Shown in pieces: positions 27,479 to 36,975 of a stretch of DNA of 64,000 nucleotides; positions within the stretch are counted from its first letter, which is position 1; each line of letters starts with the position of its first letter. Source of the stretch: Peptoniphilus sp034090345. GTDB lineage: Bacteria > Bacillota > Clostridia > Tissierellales > Peptoniphilaceae. The notes beneath the pieces were generated by a model. It had not been told where the DNA came from. It saw only the letters and a program-made list of their open reading frames with translations, and did no database searches. The stretch is from the NCBI RefSeq assembly GCF_034090345.1, contig NZ_JAXDSS010000015.1, positions 1 to 64,000 on the forward strand. The letters run 5' to 3'. The translations under genes and the position numbers were made by a program.

Positions 27479-27493
27479 TTTCTTGCTTTTTTT
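27466..27493 (+). terminator. Terminator nested in the end of coaBC
   Basis: A perfect 10-bp stem: AAAAGCAAGA (27466-27475) with TCTTGCTTTT (27481-27490), loop TAATT, then more T. The left arm is coaBC coding sequence and the loop holds its TAA stop. priA starts only 18 nt after it, so it is either a real operon end or a partial terminator. Confidence 0.88.
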
Positions 27494-27510
27494 ATGATGT
27501 GGAGGGTTAA

Positions 27511-29850
27511 ATGAAATTTGTAGAAGTTTTTATAAAGAATAATATATCCAAAATAGACATTTTATATACATACTCCACTGATTTTGATTTAAAACCGGGA
27601 ATGAGAGTTTTAGTGCCATTTGGAAAGGGCAATTCAACAAAAGTTGCAATGGTTTTAAAAGTTTTAAATTCGTGTGATAATGAGTATAGAATAAAAAAGG
27701 TATTAAGACAAATTGATTATGAGCCAATTTTAACAGATGATTTGATTCAACTTGGATTTTATATGCATGAGAGATATCTTACAAGTTTTAATCAAAGTTT
27801 TGCTCCTATTATGCCTCCTGGAGACTTTAAAAAAGTGAGGACAAAATTTAAAATAATTTCAAAGGAAGGTTTATCTAAAGAAGATATATTAAAACTATAT
27901 GATTTGGAGAACCAAAGTAAAAATTTTATTTCTAAGATGTTAGAACTTAAAAAGATAAAAACTGAAGTCATAGTAGATACTGAAAGTGGAGTTAAAACTC
28001 AAATATTTATAGAACTTGATGAAAATTACTTGGATAAAATATCTAAAGGGAATTTTAAAATCACAGATAAACAATCTATGGTAATAAAATATCTATCTAA
28101 AAATGGAAGTGTAAAACAATCTGATTTGCTAGCTGATTTAAAAATTTCAAATTCACCAGTGAAGTCACTACAGATAAAAAATTTAATAAAGTTAGTTGAT
28201 AGAGAAGTTTATAGAGACTTAAGAGAGTTTAAGGAATATAGAGCTCATATTCTTAATGTAGAGCAGTTGAACGCTGTAGAAGGCGTTTTAAGCACTAATA
28301 AGACTGTATCTCTTCTGCATGGAATGACAGGAAGTGGAAAAACTGAAGTATATCTTAAATTAGCAGAGAATATTGTAAAAGAAAACGGGCAAGTCATTAT
28401 GCTGGTGCCTGAAATAGGGCTAACTCCTCAAATGATAGAAAGATTTTTAGGCAGATTTAAAGATAGAGTTGCAGTTATTCATTCGAAATTATCAAGGGGA
28501 GAGAGATACGACGCGTGGCGTAAGATAAAGAATTCGGAAGTTGATATAGTTGTTGGTGCAAGGTCAGCAGTGTTCGCTCCGTTTGAAAATTTAAAACTTA
28601 TAATAATAGATGAAGAACACGACAACTCTTACAGATTTCATAGTGGGCTTAGATATGACACTATTGAAATAGCTAAGAAGAGAATGGAGTTATTAAAAGG
28701 GAAAGTTGTTTTGGGAAGTGCGACTCCTGATGTGACAAGCTATTATAAAGCTAAAGAAGGAAAATATAATTTACTAACTTTAAATAAAAGAGCTGTAACA
28801 GGGGCTAAGTTACCTGAAATAGGAATAGTAGATATGAGAGAAGAACTTTTAAATGGAAATATTTCTATTTTTAGTGAAAGTCTTAAAAGGAAACTTGAAA
28901 ATACAATGAATCAAAACAAACAGGCAATACTATTTTTAAATAGACGTGGCTTTTCTCACTTTATATCTTGCAGAAGTTGTGGGCATGTCATAAATTGTGA
29001 TAACTGTGATATTTCAATGACATATCATAAATCGATTAATAGATTGAGATGTCATTATTGTGGAGAGACCAAGCCTGTTCCAAAAGTTTGTCCTAATTGT
29101 GGAAGCAAGTATATAAAACAATTTGGAATAGGAACACAAAAAGTTGAAGAAGAATGTCAAAAGCTGTTTCCTGATAAAAAAATAATAAGAATGGATAGAG
29201 ATACCACAACTAAAAAGGATTCGTACGAATCATTTTATGGAATGATGAAGAATGGAGAAGCTGATATTTTAATAGGAACTCAGATGCTAGCTAAAGGATT
29301 AGATTTTGAAAATGTAACTCTTGTTGGAGTTATAGCTGCTGATTTATCACTTCACATTTCAGATTATAAAGCTGAAGAAAGTACATTTGATCTTTTAACT
29401 CAAGTAGCAGGTAGGGCAGGAAGGTCAGTAGACCAAGGATACGTAGTGGTGCAGACTTACTCGCCTGACAATTATTCTATAAAGTATTCAGCAAATTCTA
29501 ATTATGGAGAATTTTACAATAAGGAAATAGAAAATAGAAAATTGTATGGATATCCACCATTTGTTGAGATGATAAATATATATTTTTCATCAGAAGTGAA
29601 TCTAAGTTTAGAAAAATTTGCAAATGAAATTTTAATGGATATAGGAAGCAAAATAGTTGGTTATGAAGTACAATATAGTAGAATAATAGCAATGCCTAAA
29701 ATTCAAAATGTACACAAGGTTAAATTCACTTTAAAGGTGGGGCCTGAAAGTATAGATGAGTTATCTAAACAGATAAAAAGGGTATTAGATGAACATAAAA
29801 ATGAAAGCGAACGTTTAAATATATATATAGATGTAGAATTTAAGAGGTGA
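27511..29850 (+). CDS. priA: Primosomal helicase PriA
   Basis: 779 aa superfamily 2 3'-5' helicase that restarts replication forks. N-terminal 3'-DNA-end-binding domain (1-100), Walker A GMTGSGKTE (about 271-279), DEEH box (367-370), and zinc-binding Cys pairs in CRSCGHVINCDNC, CHYCGE and CPNCGSKY. Helicase motifs V and VI are GTQMLAKGLDFENVTLVGV and QVAGRAGR. GGAGGG precedes the ATG. Confidence 0.95.
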   Translation: MKFVEVFIKNNISKIDILYTYSTDFDLKPGMRVLVPFGKGNSTKVAMVLKVLNSCDNEYRIKKVLRQIDYEPILTDDLIQLGFYMHERYLTSFNQSFAPIMPPGDFKKVRTKFKIISKEGLSKEDILKLYDLENQSKNFISKMLELKKIKTEVIVDTESGVKTQIFIELDENYLDKISKGNFKITDKQSMVIKYLSKNGSVKQSDLLADLKISNSPVKSLQIKNLIKLVDREVYRDLREFKEYRAHILNVEQLNAVEGVLSTNKTVSLLHGMTGSGKTEVYLKLAENIVKENGQVIMLVPEIGLTPQMIERFLGRFKDRVAVIHSKLSRGERYDAWRKIKNSEVDIVVGARSAVFAPFENLKLIIIDEEHDNSYRFHSGLRYDTIEIAKKRMELLKGKVVLGSATPDVTSYYKAKEGKYNLLTLNKRAVTGAKLPEIGIVDMREELLNGNISIFSESLKRKLENTMNQNKQAILFLNRRGFSHFISCRSCGHVINCDNCDISMTYHKSINRLRCHYCGETKPVPKVCPNCGSKYIKQFGIGTQKVEEECQKLFPDKKIIRMDRDTTTKKDSYESFYGMMKNGEADILIGTQMLAKGLDFENVTLVGVIAADLSLHISDYKAEESTFDLLTQVAGRAGRSVDQGYVVVQTYSPDNYSIKYSANSNYGEFYNKEIENRKLYGYPPFVEMINIYFSSEVNLSLEKFANEILMDIGSKIVGYEVQYSRIIAMPKIQNVHKVKFTLKVGPESIDELSKQIKRVLDEHKNESERLNIYIDVEFKR

Positions 29851-29854
29851 TTTA

Positions 29855-30340
29855 ATGGCAATTAGAAATATTAGAATAGATAGGGATCCAATTTTAAGAA
29901 AAAAATCAAAAGAAGTTAGTGAAATAACACCAAGAGTTAAAGAATTGATAAGTGATATGTATGAAACTATGTATCACGAAAATGGAGTTGGTATAGCTGC
30001 TGTTCAAGTTGGAATTTTAAAGAGAATTGTAGTTATAGATGACAGAGAAGAAAATAAATTAACTTTAATAAACCCCGTTATAAAAAATCCTAAAGGTGAA
30101 CAAGTGGGTATGGAAGGTTGTTTGTCAGTTCCACAAAAACAAGGAAAAGTTAAGAGATATAGCGAACTTGAACTTGAGTATATGGATGAAGATGGTAATA
30201 AAAAGGAAATTATAGCAAGTGAATTTTTAGCTACAGTAATACAACACGAGTTAGACCACTTAGATGGAATTTTATATTCTGACAGAGCAGAGGAAATGTT
30301 TGATTTAGAAGACTTAGAAGATATAAGTGAGGAAGAGTAA
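29855..30340 (+). CDS. def: Peptide deformylase
   Basis: 161 aa metallo-deformylase. Motif 1 GVGIAAVQVG (44-53), motif 2 EGCLSVP with Cys89, and motif 3 QHELDHLDG with His131, Glu132 and His135. It removes the formyl group from nascent proteins. It is paired with fmt, which adds that formyl group to the initiator tRNA. It lies 4 nt after priA. Confidence 0.95.
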   Translation: MAIRNIRIDRDPILRKKSKEVSEITPRVKELISDMYETMYHENGVGIAAVQVGILKRIVVIDDREENKLTLINPVIKNPKGEQVGMEGCLSVPQKQGKVKRYSELELEYMDEDGNKKEIIASEFLATVIQHELDHLDGILYSDRAEEMFDLEDLEDISEEE

Positions 30341-30341
30341 T

Positions 30342-31259
30342 TTGAAGATAGTGTTTATGGGTACACCTGATTTTTCTGTAATGCCTCTTGAAGCAATTAA
30401 CGAAAACCATGATGTAGAGTTGGTTGTAACTCAAGAAGACAGAAAAAAAGGACGAGGTAAAAAACTATTACCGCCTGAAGTTAAGATAAGTGCAGAAAAT
30501 TTAGGATTAAAAGTTTATCAACCTGAAGATATAAACAGCGAAGAAGCTATTGAAGTGTTAAGAAGTGTAGAGGCTGATGCGTTTGTAGTGGTTGCGTATG
30601 GACAAATTCTTAGAGAAGAAATACTTGAAATGCCAAAGTATGGCTGCATAAATATACACGCGTCATTACTTCCAAGATTAAGAGGGGCAGCACCTATAAA
30701 TAGAGCTATAATTGATGGTGATAGTGAAACAGGTATATCAATTATGAAAATGAACACGGGTCTTGATACAGGTGATGTTGCATTATCAGAATCTATGGCT
30801 ATAGAAAATTTAAATTCAGAAGAATTGAGCACGGAACTTTCTAAGTTGGGTTCAAAGTTGATTTTAAAATTTTTATCAGAGTTGGAGAATGGAAATATAA
30901 ATTACACTCCTCAAGACGAGTCAATTTCAACTTACGCAGAAAAGATAACAAAAGAAACAGCTAATATAGACTTCAACACAATGAATACTTTTCAAATTGA
31001 AAGATTGGTTAGAGGCATGGTAGATAGAGGCGGAGCTTTTACTACGTACAAAGGAGAAAGACTAAAAATATTCAAAGCGGAAAAGGTAGAAGACGTATCT
31101 GGCCAAATAGCTGGAGAACTATTAGACGATTTAAAAATTAAGACTATTGATGGAGCAATACAGATAAAAGAACTTCAAATGCCAAATAAAAAGAGAATGG
31201 ACTCAAAGAGTTTTATGTTGGGGAATAGTCTTGAAAAGGGGATTGTATTAGGAGGTTGA
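30342..31259 (+). CDS. fmt: Methionyl-tRNA formyltransferase
   Basis: 305 aa from TTG 30342, chosen because GAGGAAG (30329-30335) lies at good distance and the sequence then begins KIVFMGTPDFSV, as in the family; GTG 30327 is an alternative. Catalytic Asn104, His106 (NIHASLLPRLRGAAPIN) and Asp142 (NTGLDTGD) are present. It formylates Met-tRNA for initiation. It follows def by 1 nt. Confidence 0.94.
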   Translation: MKIVFMGTPDFSVMPLEAINENHDVELVVTQEDRKKGRGKKLLPPEVKISAENLGLKVYQPEDINSEEAIEVLRSVEADAFVVVAYGQILREEILEMPKYGCINIHASLLPRLRGAAPINRAIIDGDSETGISIMKMNTGLDTGDVALSESMAIENLNSEELSTELSKLGSKLILKFLSELENGNINYTPQDESISTYAEKITKETANIDFNTMNTFQIERLVRGMVDRGGAFTTYKGERLKIFKAEKVEDVSGQIAGELLDDLKIKTIDGAIQIKELQMPNKKRMDSKSFMLGNSLEKGIVLGG

Positions 31260-31263
31260 TTTT

Positions 31264-31929
31264 TTGTACGGATATGATTACTTAGTTCATATAATGCCGG
31301 CAATATTGCTTATATTATTTGCACAATACAAAGTTAAAAAAGCATACTCTGAATATTCTAAAATTGATTCAGGAACAGGAATGACAGGAGCAGAAGTCGC
31401 TGAGAGTATATTAAGAAGTCATGGCTTAAACGACGTTAGAATAAATAGAGTATCTGGAAATTTAACGGACCACTATAATCCACAGACAAGAGAATTAAAT
31501 CTATCTGATGGAGTATATTCAAAAAGAAGTATAGCATCTCTTGGGATAGCAGCGCATGAAGTAGGTCATGCCATACAACATCAAGAGGGATATTCGCCTT
31601 TAAAACTTAGAAGTGTTTTAATTCCAATGGCAAATATAGGGTCAAACTTTGGAATATATATGGTAATTATGGGAATGATTTTTTCAAGAGTATTAGTTGA
31701 CGTTGGAATAATATTTTTTGCTGCGTCAGTTGCATTCACTATAATTACACTACCTGTGGAATTTGATGCTTCAAGAAGAGCACAAATAGAATTAGAAAAT
31801 TATATGAGTCAAGAAGCACTTGCAGGTTCGAGAAAAGTTTTAAGTGCAGCTGCACTTACTTATGTAGCTTCAACAGTTATGGCAGTTCTTCAACTGTTAA
31901 GATTGTTGAACATTTCGAGGGATAGATAA
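31264..31929 (+). CDS. YugP-type membrane zinc metallopeptidase
   Basis: 221 aa membrane protein with the zinc motif HEVGH (98-102) followed by AIQHQEGYSP, as in the YugP (neutral zinc metallopeptidase, Peptidase_Mx) family. TM helices lie at about 6-21, 118-140, 142-165 and near the C-terminus. Start is TTG 31264. The family is conserved in this gene neighbourhood in Firmicutes; its substrate is unknown to me. Confidence 0.88.
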   Translation: MYGYDYLVHIMPAILLILFAQYKVKKAYSEYSKIDSGTGMTGAEVAESILRSHGLNDVRINRVSGNLTDHYNPQTRELNLSDGVYSKRSIASLGIAAHEVGHAIQHQEGYSPLKLRSVLIPMANIGSNFGIYMVIMGMIFSRVLVDVGIIFFAASVAFTIITLPVEFDASRRAQIELENYMSQEALAGSRKVLSAAALTYVASTVMAVLQLLRLLNISRDR

Positions 31930-31933
31930 AATA

Positions 31934-33253
31934 GTGAAAGATATTAGAAGAAAGGCGCTCTCTATAATTGACAATGTCCTTTATAAAGGGGCCTTTTTAA
32001 ATGAAGAACTTTTAATAGCATATAATCCTAAAGACGATATTAGAGATTACAATTTATTAACTCAAATAACAACAGGAGTAGTCAAAAACAGATTGTTGTT
32101 AGAATATGTTATAAGAAAAAATTCAAAGATTAGAATAAAAAAAATACATAAGACTATTTTAAATATTCTTATGATAGGAGTTTACCAAATTTTATTTTTA
32201 GATAAAGTACCGAACTATTCAGTGGTTGATGAATCTGTAAAACTTGCAAAAATCTATGGCAATAAAGGCTCTATAGGATTTACAAATGCGATACTTAGAA
32301 ACATATCAAACTCAAAAGAAAAGATAATACAGTCTGCATTTTATACTGAGGAAATTGAAAATGTGGCGGAGAAGTTTTCTATACTCTACTCACATCCGAT
32401 AGAGTATGTTCAAAGTTTATTAAAAGAATATGATGAAATTTTTGTGAAATCTCTTTTAATGGCTAATAATGAAAAGCCACCTTTTACAATAAGGGTAAAT
32501 ACTAATTTAACAGATAGAGAATCATTGAAAAAAGATTTGGAGAGTCAAGGATATACAGTACACAAGACAAAGATGTCAGAATATGGGCTCTCAATTGAAA
32601 ATCCAAGTGGTATCATAGATACAAAAAATTTCAAACAAGGACAATTTTATGTTCAGGATGAAGCATCAATTTTAGCTGTGGAGCTATCAGATTATAAGGC
32701 GGAAGATATTTTAGATTTGTGCTCAGCACCGGGTGGGAAATCTATAAATGCAAAACTTTTGAATCCAAATGCTACTATAGTTTCTTGTGATATATCAGAC
32801 AAGAAAATATCTCTTGTAGGCGAAAATTTTATAAGATTAAATCTTAGAACGAATGGAATAATAAAAAATGACGCTACAATATATAATAAGAATTTAGAAA
32901 ACAGGTTTGATTTAGTTATTGTAGATGCTCCTTGTTCAGGTTTGGGGTTAATAAGAAGAAAGCCTGAAATAAAATGGAATAGAAGTTTAGAAAATATTAA
33001 AGGTTTATCAAAGATTCAAAGTGATATACTAAAAAATGCGGCGAGATATGTTAAAATTAAAGGTATGATAATATATTCAACTTGTACTATCACAAATGGA
33101 GAAAATGAAGATGTTATTTTGAAATTTTTGAAAGAAAATCCAAACTTTAAACTAGTGAAGACAATGGATAGAGAAACATTAAAATTATACCCTAATATTC
33201 AAGGAACGGATGGTTTCGCTATAACTAGATTGGTAAAAATAAATGAAAATTAA
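31934..33253 (+). CDS. rsmB: 16S rRNA (cytosine967-C5)-methyltransferase RsmB
   Basis: 439 aa. A NusB-like RNA-binding domain (about 1-140) precedes the Rossmann methyltransferase. Seen are LDLCSAPGGKS, DAPCSGLGLIRRKPEIKW with Cys334, and the catalytic Cys384 in YSTCTITNGEN. Start is GTG 31934, with only a distant GAGG. It overlaps rlmN by 11 nt. Confidence 0.93.
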   Translation: MKDIRRKALSIIDNVLYKGAFLNEELLIAYNPKDDIRDYNLLTQITTGVVKNRLLLEYVIRKNSKIRIKKIHKTILNILMIGVYQILFLDKVPNYSVVDESVKLAKIYGNKGSIGFTNAILRNISNSKEKIIQSAFYTEEIENVAEKFSILYSHPIEYVQSLLKEYDEIFVKSLLMANNEKPPFTIRVNTNLTDRESLKKDLESQGYTVHKTKMSEYGLSIENPSGIIDTKNFKQGQFYVQDEASILAVELSDYKAEDILDLCSAPGGKSINAKLLNPNATIVSCDISDKKISLVGENFIRLNLRTNGIIKNDATIYNKNLENRFDLVIVDAPCSGLGLIRRKPEIKWNRSLENIKGLSKIQSDILKNAARYVKIKGMIIYSTCTITNGENEDVILKFLKENPNFKLVKTMDRETLKLYPNIQGTDGFAITRLVKINEN

Positions 33254-34274
33254 TAATATGACACTAAAAGAGCTTGAAGATTGGGTAGTTGAAAAGAATT
33301 ATCCAAAGTTTCGAGCAAAACAACTATACACTTTTTTTAATAAAAACAAGAGAATAGATATTGAAAATTCTAACCTACCTAAAAATATTATAGAAGAAGT
33401 TGGAAGCTTAGATATTGCAGAAATAGAGTGTGAATTTTCTTCGAAATTAGATGACACTAAAAAATATTTATTTAAGTTGAATGATGGAAATTTAGTAGAA
33501 GGAGTTTTGATGAAATATAAGCATGGCTATTCGCAATGCATATCCACTCAAGTTGGGTGTAGAATGGGTTGCGTATTTTGTGCTTCAACAAAGGCAGGAC
33601 TCATAAGAAATTTAACCTCGGCAGAGATGTTAAGGCAAATATATAGCGTTGAAAATAAATTGGGAATAAGAGTTTCCAATATAATTTTGATGGGAAGTGG
33701 AGAACCTTTGGATAATTATGAAAATACACTAAAGTTTTTAAAAATTCTTCATTCGGAAGAAGGACACAACATGAGTTATAGAAATATGACTATTTCAACT
33801 TGTGGCATAGTGGATAGAATATACGATTTAGCAGAGGAAAATCTACCAATTACATTAGCTATATCTTTACACAGTCCAAATGATGATACGAGGTCGAAAG
33901 TGCTTCCGGTAAATAGAAAATATAATTTAGAAAGCCTAATTGAGGCTTGTAAGTATTATTCAAATGAAACTAACAGTAGAATAACTTTTGAATACACACT
34001 TATTAGTGGAGAAAATTCGTCTATATCAGATGCTTACGAATTATTTAATTTATTAAAGGGATTTAAATATCATATAAATTTAATTCCTTTGAATTCAATA
34101 GAGGAATATCAAAAAGGCAGGCCTTCAGCTGAAGAAATAGATATGTTTAAGTCCGAACTCATGTCTTATGGAGCAGAAGTAACTGTAAGAAGAGAACTTG
34201 GTAGAGATATAAGTGCATCATGTGGACAACTGAGAAGGAAGTATGAAGGTGGTATTAATGAAGTTTGTTCATAG
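33243..34274 (+). CDS. rlmN: Dual-specificity rRNA/tRNA methyltransferase RlmN
   Basis: 343 aa radical SAM enzyme. Iron-sulfur ligands are Cys106, Cys110 and Cys113 in GCRMGCVFC. The C-terminal methyl-carrier Cys is about 327 (SASCGQLRR). It methylates A2503 of 23S rRNA and A37 of some tRNAs at C2. Cfr-type resistance enzymes share the fold, but the housekeeping position between rsmB and prpC points to RlmN. It overlaps prpC by 17 nt. Confidence 0.94.
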   Translation: MKINNMTLKELEDWVVEKNYPKFRAKQLYTFFNKNKRIDIENSNLPKNIIEEVGSLDIAEIECEFSSKLDDTKKYLFKLNDGNLVEGVLMKYKHGYSQCISTQVGCRMGCVFCASTKAGLIRNLTSAEMLRQIYSVENKLGIRVSNIILMGSGEPLDNYENTLKFLKILHSEEGHNMSYRNMTISTCGIVDRIYDLAEENLPITLAISLHSPNDDTRSKVLPVNRKYNLESLIEACKYYSNETNSRITFEYTLISGENSSISDAYELFNLLKGFKYHINLIPLNSIEEYQKGRPSAEEIDMFKSELMSYGAEVTVRRELGRDISASCGQLRRKYEGGINEVCS

Positions 34275-34968
34275 AACTCATAAAGGCAACATTAGAGAAA
34301 TAAACGAAGATTTTTATTATGTTCCAAATGAGAATGGAAATTTATTTATTTTGGCAGACGGAATGGGAGGACATTTAGCCGGAGAAACAGCATCGAGGTT
34401 GGCTGTTGAAACGGTTGTTGAAAAATTAAGTGGTGAATTTAAAACTTCCGATGAGCTCGTTACCAAAATAAAAGAGTCAGTTAAAATTGCTAATGAAGTT
34501 GTTTACAAAAAATCATTAGAAGATTCAAACTTAAGGGGAATGGGCACAACTATTAGCATAGGGTATATATATCAAGGTAAATTTTACTATACAAATGTTG
34601 GAGATAGCAGAATTTATAAAATAGCCGAAAAAATTGAACAAGTAACCAAAGATGATTCCTTTGTAAATTATTTAGTAGAAATAGGAGAAATAACAGAGGA
34701 AGAAGCAAAACAACACCCTAAGAAAAATGTTATAACAAGGGCGATTGGGACAGCTGAAGATTTAAATGCTGAAGTTAAAAATTTTGATTTAGCAACCGGA
34801 GAAATACTTATGTGTTCAGATGGTTTGTCTAATATGGTTTCAAATGAAGAAATATTGGAAGTTTTAAAGAATTCTGAGATGAAGAATTGGGGAGATAATC
34901 TCTTAAATAAAGCTCTTAATGCAGGTGGAATGGATAATATTACATTTATTATTATAGAAATTGAGTAG
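34258..34968 (+). CDS. prpC: PP2C-type Ser/Thr phosphatase (PrpC/Stp)
   Basis: 236 aa from ATG 34258, where the sequence begins KFVHRTHKGNIREINED, the standard start; an in-frame ATG at 34243 is possible. Metal-binding motifs are NEDFYYVP, ILADGMGGHLAGE (Asp34), GDSRIYKI, and AGGMDNITFI. It dephosphorylates targets of the kinase encoded 8 nt downstream. Confidence 0.93.
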   Translation: MKFVHRTHKGNIREINEDFYYVPNENGNLFILADGMGGHLAGETASRLAVETVVEKLSGEFKTSDELVTKIKESVKIANEVVYKKSLEDSNLRGMGTTISIGYIYQGKFYYTNVGDSRIYKIAEKIEQVTKDDSFVNYLVEIGEITEEEAKQHPKKNVITRAIGTAEDLNAEVKNFDLATGEILMCSDGLSNMVSNEEILEVLKNSEMKNWGDNLLNKALNAGGMDNITFIIIEIE

Positions 34969-34976
34969 GTGCTTAA

Positions 34977-36968
34977 ATGATAGGGAAAATACTTGGCAAT
35001 AGATACGAAATATTGGAGAAAATTGGCACAGGTGGTATGGGGGATGTATATAAGGCTCATTGCCACAAGTTAGATAGAATAGTAGCAATAAAAGTGCTAA
35101 AGGCTCAATACAATGACGATAACAATTTTATAAGAAAATTTAAAAGAGAATCTTTAGCGGCCGCTAGTATTTCTCATCCTAATATAGTTAGTATCTATGA
35201 CGTTGGAACTGAAGAAGTTGATGGCGAAAAAGTACACTATATAGTGATGGAATTTATAGATGGAAAAACTTTAAAAGAATTAATAGCTGATGATGGTAAA
35301 ATTCCTGAAAAAAGAGCTTTAAATTATTTAGCTCAAATTACAGAAGCTCTTAAAATAGCTCATAACAAAGGGATAGTTCACAGAGATATAAAAAGTCAAA
35401 ATATAATGGTGACAAAAGACCACAGGGTAAAAGTTACAGATTTTGGAATTGCAAGAGTTGCAGATAATGCTACTGTAACAGCAACCAATGCGATAATGGG
35501 ATCTGTACACTATTTTTCACCAGAACAAGCAAGGGGCTCAAAAGTAGATAATAGATCAGATATTTACTCTCTAGGAATTGTAATGTTTGAAATGCTAACT
35601 GGAAGAGTTCCTTTTGATGCAGATAATCCTGTATCAGTTGCTCTTATGCAAGTTCAAGGGAATATGCCTATACCATCTACTGTGGTTCATGAAATTTCTA
35701 AAGAAACTGATGCAATAGTTTTAAAAATGACACAAAAATACCCGGATGATAGATATTCAGATGTTTCGGGATTGATGAATGATATAAAAAATATTCAACT
35801 TGGAAAGACTAATCCTAATATGTATACAAATACATCAAGGACAGAAAGAACTTCTAATTTATATTCAAACAATGGCAGAGAGTCTTCGAAAAAAGTTTTG
35901 CGTAGACCTGAAAATTATAACCGTGAGGCAAAGAGAATAGAACCTAGAGAACCAAAAAAGAAAGAAAAATCTTCTCTACCTGTTATATTGGGTATTATAT
36001 GTGCAGTTTTACTTGTATTTTTAATACTATTTGTTGGACCAAATGCATTTAAATCTTCACAAAAAGCAGATTTAGTAACAGTACCTGAACTTATCGGTAA
36101 AAATGATAAAAAAGCACAAGAAGAGTTGGAATCATTGGGTCTTATAGCTGATATAGAAGCTGTAGAAGACCAAGGTGAAAATTTAAATGTCAAAGATAGA
36201 GAAGTATTAGACCAAGATCCAAAGGCGGGAGAACAGATAAAAGAGGGAAGTAAAGTCACTATTAAAATAAATGTAAAACCTCAAGAAGTCCCGGCTCCTG
36301 GACTTGTAGGAAAGACATTGGAACAAGCAAAAATTTTATTAGACCAAGCGGGACTTTTAGTGGGAGATATTACAAATTTACCATCTACAGAAGTCGAAGA
36401 AGGGCAAATATTCAAACAAGAACCTGCTAGTGGAGAAAATATCCCGGCTGGTTCAAAGATAAAGCTTTATATTTCATCAGGAAAAGATAAGGAACTTGTA
36501 AATATTCCAAAGGTATCTGGATTAAGTGCTGAAGATGCTGAGTTTACATTGAGAAGTTTGGGATTTGAAGTTAAGATAGAAGAAGTTAATTCATCAAGCG
36601 TAGAGTTTGGAGAAGTATCAGACTATAATCCAAAGGGAGAAGCAAATAAAGGTACAACTATTGAATTATTTGTAAGCAAAGGACAGGATGAAAGTTCTAA
36701 TGAAAATACAGATAGTGAAAGTTCAAGTAAACAAACTAAAGAAGAACATACTACAGGGCCTTCTGAAATAAATGTAGATATACCTGATGATGGTGAAACT
36801 CACAGTTTAACAATCACAAGATATACTAAAAATGGAAAGCAATATGTACTTGCCGATTTTAAAAATTTAAAGGAAGATTTTGTACAAAACATTGAGTATG
36901 CTAAAAAGGGTGATAGATTTGAAGTTATACTTGATGGTAAAGTTATAAAAAATACTATTTTGGAATAG
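34977..36968 (+). CDS. prkC: PASTA-domain Ser/Thr kinase PrkC/Stk1
   Basis: 663 aa. The Hanks kinase domain (about 10-270) has GTGGMGDVYKA, Lys39, HRDIKSQN (135-142), DFG (155-157) and an activation loop with Thr166, 168 and 170. TM helix about 334-354. Three extracellular PASTA domains lie at about 367-433, 437-502 and 507-569, followed by a Ser/Glu-rich linker and an extra C-terminal segment (about 590-663) of unknown fold. The family senses peptidoglycan fragments or lipid II. Confidence 0.95.
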   Translation: MIGKILGNRYEILEKIGTGGMGDVYKAHCHKLDRIVAIKVLKAQYNDDNNFIRKFKRESLAAASISHPNIVSIYDVGTEEVDGEKVHYIVMEFIDGKTLKELIADDGKIPEKRALNYLAQITEALKIAHNKGIVHRDIKSQNIMVTKDHRVKVTDFGIARVADNATVTATNAIMGSVHYFSPEQARGSKVDNRSDIYSLGIVMFEMLTGRVPFDADNPVSVALMQVQGNMPIPSTVVHEISKETDAIVLKMTQKYPDDRYSDVSGLMNDIKNIQLGKTNPNMYTNTSRTERTSNLYSNNGRESSKKVLRRPENYNREAKRIEPREPKKKEKSSLPVILGIICAVLLVFLILFVGPNAFKSSQKADLVTVPELIGKNDKKAQEELESLGLIADIEAVEDQGENLNVKDREVLDQDPKAGEQIKEGSKVTIKINVKPQEVPAPGLVGKTLEQAKILLDQAGLLVGDITNLPSTEVEEGQIFKQEPASGENIPAGSKIKLYISSGKDKELVNIPKVSGLSAEDAEFTLRSLGFEVKIEEVNSSSVEFGEVSDYNPKGEANKGTTIELFVSKGQDESSNENTDSESSSKQTKEEHTTGPSEINVDIPDDGETHSLTITRYTKNGKQYVLADFKNLKEDFVQNIEYAKKGDRFEVILDGKVIKNTILE

Positions 36969-36975
36969 GTGAAAT

